Shown: in pieces, positions 37,295 through 49,603 of the stretch
How positions within the stretch are numbered: position 1 is the first letter of the stretch
Layout of the letters: the number at the start of each line of letters is the position of its first letter
DNA from: Hypericum androsaemum
Lineage: Eukaryota; Streptophyta; Magnoliopsida; Malpighiales; Hypericaceae
NCBI GenBank assembly: GCA_963995505.1
Contig: OZ023181.1
Coordinates: forward strand, 24,796,366-24,860,365
Direction: 5' to 3'
Length of the DNA stretch: 64,000 bases
Translations under genes and position numbers: made by a program
The notes under the pieces: generated by a model
What the model was told of the DNA's origin: nothing
The model's input: only the letters and a program-made list of their open reading frames with translations
The model's database searches: none

Positions 37295-37867
37295 GACTAC
37301 CCGCAGCAGCGGGTTTGGCCGATAGATCGGCCATTTTTTATTATTAAAAAAAATGAAAATGGGGAGCGAGCGGCCGATAGGTTTGCTTGCCCGATCGCCG
37401 CTCGCGAGCGGAAAATGGCCACTTCACTTTTTTTCTTCTTATTTATCTATTTAGTTCCACTTGACATAATATTATTCATTAAAAATAGATATTTTGGGAT
37501 AATATTTTCGTGATTATCTAAACAGACCTTATCTTTAGCAAAACTAAAAAAAATATGAAAATTATTAATTTTCAAATCTCTATAAATATAGTTCAATGTT
37601 AACATATTTTCATACACCATCATAATATAATTTGTATTCGTAATTTATTATTTCTGACTTCCATTTGTACCTCAAGTATTTTTATCTAATTTAGTATTCC
37701 AAAAAATGATAGTAGAAAATATGTGGATGAGAGAGAAATTAATTGTTTATTCGGTGAACTGGTTTGTTGCTATGGGTAGAAAAATATTTAATTGGATTGG
37801 ATTGGATTGGGTTAGATTGGGTGTAGATGAGAGAGAAATTAATTGTTTGGATAGTTTATGGGTGGTC
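37295..37867. mobile_element. PIF/Harbinger-like MITE
   Basis: 573 bp bounded by TTA on both sides (37292-37294 and 37868-37870), with short TIRs GACTACCC and GGTGGTC. A palindrome GGCCGATAGATCGGCC lies near the left end, and an (ATTGG)n run at 37791-37811. It shares the internal block ATGTGGATGAGAGA with the element at 55272-55763. Confidence 0.55.
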
Positions 37868-37870
37868 TTA

Positions 37871-38275
37871 AAAGTGTCACAAGTGTAATCACTACCTGGT
37901 TTCACTATTTAGCGCTGATACGTATTAGTTAAGAAAAAACCAATCGCCTAATATCTGATTGGTCCGCATCCAAAAACAAAATTCCCCAAATTACGAAAAT
38001 GTTATTTTAAAATAGATGTTCTAGAATTATGAAGAGGGCCATCTTTGTGTAGCATGCAAGAAAAGGCCCGAAACGAAAATCGCACATGAATTAATTCTTG
38101 GCAATGTTCTTCCGTTCACCTAACTACGTAAAACGACGTCTCATCATCAGAGACAAATTTTAAGGTGGCGAGTCACACATTGGAACACTTGCTTTGCAAT
38201 GTTAAATATCAAGGACTCGACTTTAGAGATCAAAAGAGAGGAAGACTGTGACAAACCTAATTAGAGGGGGTCAAT
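37871..38275. other. Intergenic, laccase promoter region
   Basis: No gene. It lies directly upstream of the laccase start. Confidence 0.5.
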
Positions 38276-40939
38276 ATGGAGCACTGCAATTGGGTTCTTA
38301 CAATGCTACTTTCGATTTTGTTTTATCCGGTTTTAATTGAATCCACGACTCGCCATTACAATTTCAATGTAAGTACAACATTTGAAAATTACTTCTTACC
38401 AAATTGGAATGGCGGTTCATTTGAAGAATATCGAAATCGAGAATTCTACATTGAGATAATGCATTTTAATATGCACTTTGGCAACTAATGACTGATTGAT
38501 TATTGCTCCATGCAGGTCGTAATGAAGAACACAACGAAGCTATGTTCAAGCAAGTCCATCGTCACCGTCAATGGGAAGTTCCCGGGGCCGACGCTCTACG
38601 CAAGGGAAGACGACGCCGTTCACATAAGGGTTACTAACCATGTCCAATATAATGTTACCATTCATTGGTACACCCCTTGATTAATAATGCCACTTATCCT
38701 TCTTCTTTTTCTCCTTAAAATCCAATTCCGGATGCAAATAAAGTCAATAAATGTTGGAACTTAGCTAGTTCAAGAGTTTTCATTTGAATTTTAGGTAAAT
38801 CAAAAATTGTATTGAATTTCCAAAACTAAGAAAATGTATTATTTTTCTCATAAAAATAGTGTGGGGCCTATGGGCTAATGGTAAGTAATTTGGGCAGGCA
38901 TGGAGTGAGGCAATTGCAAACGGGCTGGGCCGATGGGCCGGCATACATAACACAGTGTCCAATCCAGACGGGGCAAAGCTACCTCTACAATTTCACGTTG
39001 AGGGGCCAGAGAGGAACACTTTTGTGGCATGCACATATTTCGTGGCTAAGGGCCACATTGCACGGTGCCATTGTTATATTGCCCAAGAGAGGCGTCCCTT
39101 ACCCATTTCCCAAGCCTCACAAGGACAAACTCATCATCTTAGGTATGTCCCATCCTTTTACTTAATTAGCCACTTTGCAAATGTAATTAAGTTAATTGGA
39201 GCTAATTAATTCTTAGGCGAATGGTGGAAATCTGATGTTGAAGCGGTGATTAATCAGGCTACGGCTACCGGCTTGCCTCCCAACATATCCGACGCACATA
39301 CCATCAATGGCCAGCCTGGACCGATTCGTGGCTGCCCTTCTCCCGGTAAAAAATGTTCACGATCAATTACTACTAATTATTTGGCACCAGATTTACCATC
39401 TCCTCAAAAATTATATTTTCCATCTTAATGACACAGGCTTCACCCTACACGTGGAAGCCGGGAAGACCTACCTGCTACGCATAGTCAATGCAGCGGTCAA
39501 CGACGAGCTCTTCCTCAAAGTCGCCGGCCACAACCTGACCGTAGTCGAGGTCGATGCTTCCTACACCAAACCCTTCCAAACTGATACCGTCTACGTCGGG
39601 CCGGGTCAGACCACAAACGCATTGCTCAAAGCCGACAACAGCATCGGCAATTACCTTATCGCCGTCTCCCCGTTTATGGACACAATCGTCCCCGTCGACA
39701 ATATCACCGGTATAGCTTTCTTGCGTTACAAGGGAACCCAACAATTTTCCCCGCTTGCCCTAACATTTACACCTCCGATCAACGGTACGCCGGTGACAGC
39801 CACCTACTTATCCGGTCTTAGGAGCCTTAACTCCGAGGAATACCCGGCCAAAGTCCCAACTCAAGTTGACAATTCCCTATTATTCGCGGTCGGAGTTGGG
39901 ACTAACCCATGTCCGACTTGCTTTAACGGTACCAAGACGGTCGGATTCATAAACAACGTGACATTCGTAATGCCACGTGTCGCGTTACTACAAGCGAGTT
40001 ACTACAACGTCGAGGGCGTCTTCACCGATGATTTCCCGGCGGCCCCGCTGGTTCCGTACAATTACACTGGCCCCCAGCCGAGTAACTTCCAGACCACGAA
40101 GGGGACTAAATTGTATAGATTGGGGTATAATTCGAGGGTCCAGATCGTGATCCAGGGGACGAGTATGATTGCGCCCGAGAGCCACCCGATACATCTTCAC
40201 GGGTTCAATTTCTTTGTCGTGGGAAGCGGGTTAGGGAATTACGACCCCGGGGTGGACCCCGAGGGGTTTAATTTGGTTGACCCGGTGGAGCGGAATACGG
40301 TCAATGTGCCTACGGCTGGATGGACCGCTATTAGATTCATTTCAGATAATCCAGGTAAACAGCTTTTTTTTAATTGCACGGTTTAATTTGGTTTGTCCTA
40401 AATTCGGGAGTTGGATTAGGTACAGAGTAAAAGGATCATTACAGATTGTTTGGACCGAAAGACCGATAATGACATGCTCCGGTTCTGACAATGGTATTGC
40501 CCCGGTTACGATACTGGCATGCCCAATTATTGATAATGATCTGCGTGCTATGACAATGACATGCTCAGTTATCGATAATGGCATATTAGTGATTCCAGTC
40601 GTGCCAAGGCTTTTTTCAGTTTTGTCCCTGTATTTTAACTTTTTTACAAAAAAACCTCTGCGTGTCCTTCGGTTCGAAATGACCCATTCCAGACCTAATC
40701 CAAACTCATTAAATTCATATTGTATGTATTTACGAGGCAAAATTTTTTATTATGTTACTGTTTATAGTATTGGGGAATTTTAGTGGCAGTGACGGTGGGT
40801 GGGTGCAGGTGTTTGGTTCATGCATTGTCATTTGGAAGTACACACATCGTGGGGGCTAAAGATGGCGTTTGTGGTGGACAATGGCGAGGGACCCAACCAG
40901 TTCATTCTACCTCCTCCCGGCGACCTACCCATGTGCTGA
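38276..40939 (+). CDS. Laccase (multicopper oxidase)
   Basis: A secreted p-diphenol:oxygen oxidoreductase that polymerises monolignols or flavonoids in the cell wall. Six exons join in frame: 38276-38368, 38516-38667, 38898-39142, 39217-39345, 39437-40354 and 40809-40939, giving 555 residues. Residues 1-22 form a hydrophobic signal peptide. The four copper-binding signatures are present: HWHGVRQ (the W codon is split by intron 2), [22 protein letters not shown] and [14 protein letters not shown]. The protein ends DLPMC, and many N-glycosylation NxT/S sites are visible. The final intron (454 bp) holds imperfect repeats around GACATGCTC. The specific LAC paralogue cannot be assigned. Confidence 0.96.
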
Positions 40940-41188
40940 GACGAATCATTATTATAAACCGGCCACCATGAGTCTAGTTTTTTTTTTTCCAGATATATAT
41001 GCCCATGTGGATTGAAGAGCTTAATTAGATTATTTCCCCTTCTTGTTGTTGTTAAAGTGTGACGATAGAAAAATGCAGCTGTAAGGAAAAAAAGTATAAA
41101 AGTAGAACTGTCTGGCTTTCCAGTTGCGATTACATGGTGATTAAATTAGTCGTAATAAAATGCTTATTTTTAACTTGGTAAGCTTATT

Positions 41189-41193
41189 AAAAA
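41189..41193 (-). terminator. RNA polymerase III terminator of the tRNA
   Basis: Five T residues on the minus strand, 14 bases after the tRNA 3' end, with a second T4 run at 41195-41198. Confidence 0.7.
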
Positions 41194-41206
41194 GAAAATA
41201 ACTAAT

Positions 41207-41279
41207 CGCGCCAGGTAGGGGTCGAACCTACGACTTTCTGCTTAGGAAACAGACGCTCTATCCACTGAGCTACAGGCGC
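41207..41279 (-). tRNA. tRNA-Arg(CCU)
   Basis: Folds as a 73-nt cloverleaf on the minus strand: 7-bp acceptor stem GCGCCTG, D arm TAGCTCAGTGGATAGAGC (A box), anticodon stem TCTGT/GCAGA with loop TTCCTAA giving anticodon CCT, and T arm with GGTTCGACCCC (B box). No intron and no encoded CCA, as normal for nuclear genes. Confidence 0.94.
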
Positions 41280-42662
41280 TTTTGTGTCCATTCTTCCGAA
41301 CTAAAGATTAATATTGTTTTGAAAGGTTATATATGTGTCCATCATAGTGAGACCTACTTGTCGGTGTATAAATAATATGCACAGAAAATGCCAAAAAAGA
41401 TTGAAGCTGTTGGAGTCCAAGGTTGCAAAGATTACGGAGTTGAATAACATCTTCATTCTTGTCCTTTTTAATCTGAACCCTAAACTCTTCTTTCTTCCAA
41501 AAGGTTTACTGTTTCTTCAGTGATTTCATGATGGCAATAAGTGAAAAGAATGATTTTCACTCAAATCATTCTTACTTTGATTTGTTTCAAAAGATTTTCA
41601 ATAAAGAAAAAAGTTTCACAAAAAATTTCGAAAATATCTCCCAGACAAAAACAAAGGACAAGAAGGAATTTTGAAAAAAGTACATCAATTGCTGATGCGT
41701 TATATCTAATTTAACTAAAAAATTGAGTACGAGTATCGAAAATGTAATTACGTTAAATTCAGTAGATATAGTTTTGCCCCTTTGTGTCTAGACCTAATTC
41801 CATGTTTGATTAGCTAGGTCTGCTGAGTGTCCGAATTGGAAACCATTGAGCTACTTGTCAAGTCAGTGCTAGTGCCTCAAATATCATCAAACAGCCACTT
41901 TTGAAGCCTCTTTTTCTTCTTCAAAACCTCCTATCTTACTCTCCTGACAAACCATAAGTACAGACCGAACCGAAACCAACAGCATTAGTTCAGGTTCGTC
42001 ACCTCTGTTTCTAACTTTTACTTTCACAAATACAGGGAGCCAATTTCTCCTTTTGAGTTATATCTCATGCAATTTGCAACAACAAAAAAAACGTAACAAA
42101 GAGAAGAACCTTTATTTCTTCCTCTCTTTTTTTCTAAACATTCTCCTTTTCTCTTTTTCACATTAGCATCTTTTTGGATTTTCACCCCTGCTTTCCCTTG
42201 GGGCTGCTTTATTCACCTTATCATCATCATCCTCCTCAATAATTAAGATCCTCTAGTCCTGTTTATATATTTGCAAAATCCTGCTCTAATCCTGTTTTAT
42301 CCTTAAGAAATTCCATTTCCCCTGGCTGCTTCCAATACACAAAAGATCAGATTTCCACCCTCCTTGTCTTTCCAAGATTCTCTCCGATTCAACTGAAGTC
42401 GGGTCTTTATCAGATTCTCCGAATTTTTATTCGGCTAAGAGATGGAGATTCTTGGTTCCCTTGTATATTATTGATCCTGAGAAAAAAGGAAGGAAAAAAA
42501 AAACAATATTTCCTATCTTTTTAAGGCCCTATCAAGACCTCAACTTTTACGAGACACTTTCTGCTCCCACTAACCCTTTATACCTTCTCCATTCCATCTT
42601 CTTCTAGCATGTGCCCTCCCACTCCAAAGCTATAGACTCACACAAGCTACCAGCTACCCGAC
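41280..42662. other. Intergenic, MYB promoter and 5' UTR
   Basis: No gene seen. The right part is CT-rich and probably includes the MYB leader. Confidence 0.5.
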
Positions 42663-43566
42663 ATGGAAACTCTATATCCATCATCCTTCTTGATGTCCAA
42701 CTCCGGCTGGCTCGGCACGAGCACAACAGAGTGGACCAAAGAAGAGAACAAGCGGTTCGAGAGCGCCTTGGCTATGATCAGCGAGAAAGATCCCCATAGA
42801 TGGATCAAGGTCGCGGCCTTTATACCGACGAAGACGGTGGACGATGTGATCAAGCAGTACAGGGAGCTGCTAGAGGATGTAAGTAATATAGAGGCAGGGA
42901 AGGTCCCTATTCCTGGATACCTTAGCTCGTCTTTCACATTCGAGTTGGTTGATGAACGCGATTTCGATGGCTATAGGAAGCGGCCTCTGTCTTCCAAAGC
43001 CGCTGATCAGGAGAAGAAGAAAGGTGTTCCGTGGACTGAAGATGAGCACAGGTAATTAAGTAGCTTTGATTGCTACTATTGATCCAGTATTCTTTTGCCA
43101 CCTAGAATCATAGTAATTCAATTCTTCGACTTCCATCAATTCATTCACGTACGTCTTGTGACCATCTTTTTACAGGAGGTTCCTGATGGGGCTAATGAAG
43201 CATGGGAAAGGAGACTGGAGGAGCATATCAAGGAACTTCGTGGTCACAAAGACTCCAACACAAGTAGCAAGCCACGCACAAAAGTACTTCATAAGGCAGC
43301 AACTCTCAGGAGTCAAGGACAAGAGGAGACCAAGCATCCACGACATTACAACTTCCAACCTCGCCTCATCACCGGCTTCCTCCCCGCTGGACCGTCCGAC
43401 TCACAGGCCTCCCGCCTCGCAGAAGGGCCTGATCGATTGGAGCCGCGCAGGTAGGGACGCCTCCAACTCGGCTGCCATGGTGTTTGGTTCGGCTAATGGC
43501 AACTTCTTCATGTCCGGGCAGAATCTCAACGCGGGTTCTTATTACCACATAAACCAAGTCCGTTGA
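42663..43566 (+). CDS. DIVARICATA-type MYB (two-repeat, SHAQKYF) transcription factor
   Basis: Two exons, 42663-43051 and 43176-43566, join within an Arg codon to give 259 residues. The N-terminal SANT/MYB repeat is at about residues 23-75 ([25 protein letters not shown]). The second repeat, at about 120-172, starts [12 protein letters not shown] and ends in the class signature [11 protein letters not shown] Ser/Pro-rich C-terminus follows. These are nuclear proteins that bind I-box/GATAAG-like DNA and act with RADIALIS-type single-repeat MYBs. The function of this paralogue is not known from sequence. Confidence 0.93.
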
Positions 43567-46500
43567 TGTGGATAGCTAGCTAAGTTACTGCTTGTAATTG
43601 ATGATCCATAGATGAAGTGAAGTCCCACCTGGTGCTGTTATATGTTTAACAGAAGCTAAAATGGTAGTGCTTTTGGTAATTTCTTGTTAGTCTCTTGCAA
43701 AGTTGCATAATTACGAGTACTTCATATGCTATGTACATAAACTGGTACAAAATTTCTCTGAATGTAAGTAACCAAAACTAGAGTTGTTTCAAATTTGAAG
43801 ATAGCTAATAATTTTATTTCTATTCGGCAGAGTTATGTGAGTTAGGGCTTAATATAAATTTTTAAAAGTGGATTAATCTAGCGACCATTTTTTAGGCGGA
43901 TCCTTATTAAAAACAAGTCTACTGCTACTGATAATCTTAGCAAGCGCAGTGATATTTTAATTTAGGCACACTATACCAACTTTATTTAATTTTATTGCAA
44001 TGATATGTAGAGTCCAAAAGCACTTGAAAGAAAAAAAGGGAGTTTTCACACAGGAGGGACAAAACCTCTGTAATCAAAATGACATAAGAAAATTCCATGT
44101 CATTGTGTGATTTGGCAGAGGAGAGTCACTTGTCACTTGGCCTTTTTCAATACTGTCCTATCTCATCGCTCCACCATTTTATTCCTATAGTATAGTCCAC
44201 GATTTTTTGGACTAACGGGGCAATTCGGTAAGTCTAACTCGAAATATTTAGTTAAATAAGATTAAATATTTATTAGTCGATTTACTTTTTTTAAGACAGA
44301 TGCTTATAAATTTATATTCTTTTAAAAGTTTTATTTAATTTTGATTCGTCCGTTGGAGCCATTATAAAATTAGTACAGTATCCTACCCTTTAAGGCCACC
44401 TCATAAACTTTGTGCATTATTTTATGGACTCAATATGGCCAACTTGACCAAAGCGAAATTGATCACAATCTCTCTTTTAGTCGTAGCTGAGTCCGAATTC
44501 CACTTTCCTGATGCTTCAATGCCTAGTACAATATTGAATCATCCACGTTGGATTACCAATCTCATCTTTTTTGGCTTCATCTTACTGCCCCTCAACCTTA
44601 TTTAGTTCTGAAACATGAAATTTAAAAGCTTGTGGGTTCAATTTTTTCAATTATTCCATAAAATTACTTAAACAAAAAAATTAGCCCATTGGGTTTCCAT
44701 ATATACCAAACAAAAAGGCGAAACAAATTAGAAAATTAACGAACTGGAGAAGTTGGTTGCACAATCTGGTTGGACCTCTTTCCACAACGTGGGCCAAAAA
44801 TTTGTATAGTTTTATTTGGCGAGCTCCTTTGAGGTGACAAGTCCATAATTAGAGATGTCTATATCGGCAGACACGTCGACCATCAACGATAATAATTTAC
44901 TTAAACACCTGAATGGCATAGTGGTCATGTTTAACCAAGCAAAACTAATTCAAATTTTTTTCCATTTGTAAAATTTGAATCTATTTATTTTTAAAAAGTT
45001 CGGATTTTTTCCGCTTAGACTAGCTATCATAAAAAAAATTGAGTACTAATAAAAAGATTTGAGAATGAAATAAAATGCATGACGGTTAACTGCAAGGGCC
45101 AAAAGTGTTCCGGTCATTCTTTTTCGAGGGTCACTAATAAATCTGATTTTCTTCAACCAATGGGACTCTGCCCTTTGATACTTGTCTTTCCGCCAACCCA
45201 ATCGCCGATGGTGGCCAAGACTATTTCTTTTCGAGGTCTGTGGAGGCATCATATGCTTTATTTTTCTCTCTTCTTTTTCCTGATTCCTCTTTTCAGTCGG
45301 TTGACAATCCATGGATTTAACAATTCCACTGTGTTTGGAATTTTGTGTTTAATGGTAAGACATGTGGATATTGCAATTGCTTCAAACTATAACCATAGAT
45401 AGATTTCTGGTATTGTTCCTGTGATTCCTACTAAGAAGTATAAGGGGGTACATAACTTATTTTTGGGTTCCCAAATTGGAATTGACCTCTCTAGTTTCAT
45501 GCAATCTGAAATTTTGGGTTCAAACCTAATAAATAGAAAAAAATATTATTAGAAAAGTTATGTTTTGATAATTTTTTACTCTGAATATGATAAGTTAGAA
45601 AAACATGTTTTACATCTTGTATGGAGTGGATGGATGATCATTAGAAGAAAAGTTTCACCATCCCACATATGTCACAATGATAACAAATTAGGTTTCTGAT
45701 ATTTATTGCTGGTAGAAAACATGTGTCTTTAATTCCCTATTGACAAATGTGGGACAATTCTACCCACCATTGTAGCCCCTTTTAACCATTATGAGAAAGG
45801 CTTAGAGCCCACAAAAATATCACTTCAAAGTATCTCACTTTTTTCTCAACCAACCATTAGGCTCCAAAAAGTAGCATTTTGCTATTGGTACTAAATGATT
45901 AACCTTTTTAACATAAAATCAACTTCGAGATAACCCTCTTGATGAAGCAGCCTTTCATGCAAGTTGCTCAACAAAGAATAGACCACTCTTTCCACCTTTA
46001 TTCCTGTTTTAATGAAACAATGTGACCACTTCTATCTCTCTTTTTTAACTCTATGAGCATATTTTTTTAAGAAAATATATAAGACGTTGTCGGCAATCCA
46101 ATTGACCACCAAATCATGCTTATGAAGAATTGAGCATTAGCTAACAAGGTTCTGATGTGTTTTTTAACTGAAATCACATGCTATTTGGAGCCCGCATAAG
46201 GGCACAAATATTTTTCTACCAAATCTTAACACAGTTGTATTATCATAAATCACACCTATAATATTTAATTAAGTTAAAATAACTTTTCATTTAATCTATT
46301 ATTCGGATACGAATGTTTTCGATAAAAAAAAATTAGGTTGCTGTTATTCATTCTATCAAGATTTCTCACTATATTTCGCTGTGTCTCGCGTCTTATTTTT
46401 TTTACTATAGAACAACCTTTCAACTTGTTGCCGACTCATTACAAAAAAGTTTGTATTGTCTCAAATATAAATGTAGATTTTATAAACAGTAATACATCAA

Positions 46501-46935
46501 TTTGACAGTGGACACTACAAGATGGAATATCACTCTGTTAAAATTTTATTACATTTGTATATGTCCAAATGTAGTCTCAAAATTTTATTAAATTTTTCAG
46601 AGTGGAATTATCGTAAAATTACTCAATTTATTGGGCCGGGTCGGGATTCCACCTAGACGCGGAAGGAAGTTCTATCGAGGTGCTCCTTTGGGCTCGGAGA
46701 TATGCAGATTAATTGGCTCCTCTTCTTTTTTGGATTTCAATTATTTGGCTCTTAGCTTTCGTCCAATTTGGAGGAGGGTTTATCTAACACCTCACCTGGA
46801 GAACACACGCAACCATAGAGCTTTCATTCTTCTACGACATTGGGTTGCTTTTTTCTTAACATCTGTTATTCAAAAGTCGAACATTGTCAATCTAAGAAGT
46901 GCTCTAATTAATTATTATTTCCCTAAACGGAGAGC
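43567..46935. other. Gene-free stretch of about 3.4 kb
   Basis: AT-rich. A 107-codon frame at 45079-45402 shows no domain. The 300 bp before the copia element (46630-46940) stay open in one plus-strand frame with a coding-like look (many Arg and Trp) but no recognised family. Confidence 0.5.
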
Positions 46936-46940
46936 CAAGT

Positions 46941-47512
46941 TGTTGGACCTTGGACCCATCAGGCAATTATTATTGTGCCTGATTGGGCCCAGGCCCATAA
47001 GTTGGGTTGGATGGGCCGGTCAACCCACGTTGACCGGCCCGATGCCACGTAGGCGCCACGTCAGCGTGATGTGGCACTGACGCAGTTGCCGCCAAAAGGT
47101 GGCGTCTCACGTGGCGCCACGTAGCGGACATGCAGTCTGAAGTGCCACATGGCGGACATGCGGTCTGAAGTGCCACGTGGCGGACATGCGGTCCGAGGTG
47201 CCACGTGGCGTATTCTGGTGGGGAAATCTGGCTGGACCAATTTGTAAGTTTGTCCACAACCACTCAATAAGAAAGGAAAAATTCTGGATTAGTTCCTGAA
47301 TTTTGATCAGATTTTCTATAGAGGAAATCTCGTGAAAATCAATTACGAATTCGTTAAAATGTGATCGTAATTCGACTAGCACGAAGATATTGTGGACCCG
47401 AACCTGTGGACCTCTTGCTTCAACAAGTAAGTGATTTATTATTAACGAATTAGTTTGTTAATTATCTGGCTTTAACACGTAATTACTCGTTAATTACGTG
47501 TTGAAACCTTCA
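46941..47512 (+). repeat. Copia element 2, 5' LTR (572 bp)
   Basis: TGTTGGACC..AACCTTCA. It lacks the segment with the TATA box present in the 3' LTR, and has fewer minisatellite units. Confidence 0.94.
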
Positions 47513-47514
47513 AT

Positions 47515-47526
47515 TGGTATCAGAGC
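47515..47526 (+). other. Primer-binding site, initiator tRNA-Met
   Basis: TGGTATCAGAGC two bases after the 5' LTR. Confidence 0.92.
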
Positions 47527-48675
47527 ATGGTTGAAACCATGTTTTGATGATGATATGATGTTTTAATTCAAATAATTATGTGATTTTTTGGGTTAAAAAT
47601 CGTATTAATTGTGATTTTATTAAAAATCATAATCTGTTGGACTTTAATATAATTAATTTAGAACCAGCGGGACTAAATTAAATTTTGCCTAACCGCGCGG
47701 GCAAATTTGCGCACGCGCGAAACCTTAAGGTACCAATCAGAAATTTGACCACTTACGTGGCACCTGCGTGTCATGGAATTCGGTACAATTTTCAAAAAAC
47801 TTGGAGATTAATTGGAAATTTGTCCAAAAATCCCCAAATCAACAGAACCCTAATCGGGCGATTTGGGGGTGATTTTTTCCCAAATCGAATTCCGTCGATT
47901 TTGTCAGAAATCTGACGATTTCGACGCCGTAGATCGACGATACTCGATTCTCCGGCTTCCCCTCGACGTTTCGATACCACGTTTTTGGATCGACGTCACC
48001 GGAATCGCGAGATTGAAGCCGACGACGGCGGAGAGGCGCGGAACGAAAAAGACGACCGCGACGGAGAACGGTCGCACGACAGCCCGCGACGCTGATACGG
48101 ACGTGCTCGCGACACCACGACGAGTCGATTACGATCGGTCTCGGCCGTTGGTTTGCCGCCGTTGCTCGGCGGTCGTAGGCGGAGCGGCGGTCGAGTTTTC
48201 GGCGATCGCGGGAGAAGAGAGAGAAAGTTGAAGGGGAAAATATGCGAGGGGCAAAATCGTAATTTCATGATTTTTTCTGAAAATATTTATACCCTGGTAA
48301 AGAAAATCAAAAAACCGGACAGATTAGCTTGGTTTTTTGGTTCGACCCAACCCGATTTACGGTCAACTTAAATTATTAGGTTTTTTCCTCTTTTAATTGG
48401 ATAAAATCAGTTTTTATTCAATTAAAATCCAATAAATTGATAAAAATTTTGAGAAATTTTTGTCAGTTAGGTTTTTTAAAATTATAACGATATTTTTAAT
48501 AAACTTAAAAAGAAAAAATTTTGGAACGAGTTCTGAGATATGTTAAATTTAACTAAAATCACATGAATTGATCCGTAGTATGATCATCAAAAGATTGAAA
48601 AATGAGTTTTTCAATCATATTTTGGGAGAATATGAGAATTAACCCGAAATTGAATTGCAATTGTTGCAAGATTTG

Positions 48676-49230
48676 ATGGCTACTGGAGGAAGGTATCTGA
48701 ACTTCTGAGCAACGGAACTTCGACAAAAGGTTCTGAAGTACCGTTTACTACTGCGTATGCCTAAGGATGACATGTATGTTATCGTTGAGCACATCGAGGC
48801 TTTTCACCGGGAGATGCAAGACTGCATCTGGGCCGGAGGGTATGATCATGGAGAGGACTGGCCCTCCATGTTTCAAGACCTCCTGGTCACGCTAAAAATC
48901 TGTGAAGATATGTGTGTCTTCTCGGAGCCTGAGTTCAATACCCATAGAGATGCCCTCTATGGTTTGATCCACTATCTCGAGGAGAGGAGTCTTCGCAGAG
49001 AAATGATACCTTCTCCTGTTCTAGAGCTGTGAAGTGGTTTGATCTTGAATCGCTACCTCGCTAAGGAATACTATTATAGTTTTCTTCCGCTTCTGATCAT
49101 CTGGATTATGGAATCAATCCCGGTTCCGGCGGTGAACTTGGAACTTTCCACCGGATCGTCCTCGGACCCAGATCCAGATATGTATCTGGATTCTCCTACC
49201 AGATCGCCTGGACATCCGATCCCTGTGTGA
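48676..49230 (+). pseudogene. Extra ORF upstream of gag in copia element 2
   Basis: One plus-strand frame runs about 184 codons from ATG 48676 to TGA 49230, broken only by TGA at 48706-48708 and at 49030-49032. The longest clean part is 48757-49032 (91 codons: acidic, with an EHIEAFHREMQDCIWAGGYDHGE-type region shortened here). It lies between the PBS and gag, where copia elements normally have only a short leader. No known domain was recognised. Both stops could be TGG to TGA changes. Confidence 0.5.
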
Positions 49231-49603
49231 TTACATGTTATGTTTAACTGTCCCCATGTACAAATATTATTTTTGGAGGACTTTTGTACAATAGGTTGAG
49301 ACCTTGTCTGAGTTTTTGTGCATGTACAAGCACACTCAGAGTGTACAAATGTATGTGTCAAACATGTAATTAAATAAAGATATTTGTTTAATTGCTTCCA
49401 CTTGAGTTTACTATCGATGAACTTTCAACGGTTGAAGTTTAAGATTAATACTTGAATGGTGAGGGGAAGCATGCCCGCGACCCACTTCGATTTTGAGATT
49501 AATTAAAGACTTCATATCGTTAAAAGTTATGAGTGATTAGTAAATTGAATCATATTGCCAAATCAAATTCTAATATGTTCTCATATTAAAAAATCTCTAT
49601 AGA

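Noticed and set aside
41207..41279. tRNA as organelle-derived insertion
   Set aside because: It has standard A and B boxes and a nearby T5 terminator, as a nuclear gene would; the flanks do not look like organelle DNA.
45079..45402. 107-codon plus-strand frame with a hydrophobic middle
   Set aside because: No homology recognised, weak start context and AT-rich flanks; more likely chance.
48153..48371. GC-rich frames in the copia 2 leader (47860-48270) as genes
   Set aside because: Several overlapping short frames on both strands with no domain; composition alone explains them.
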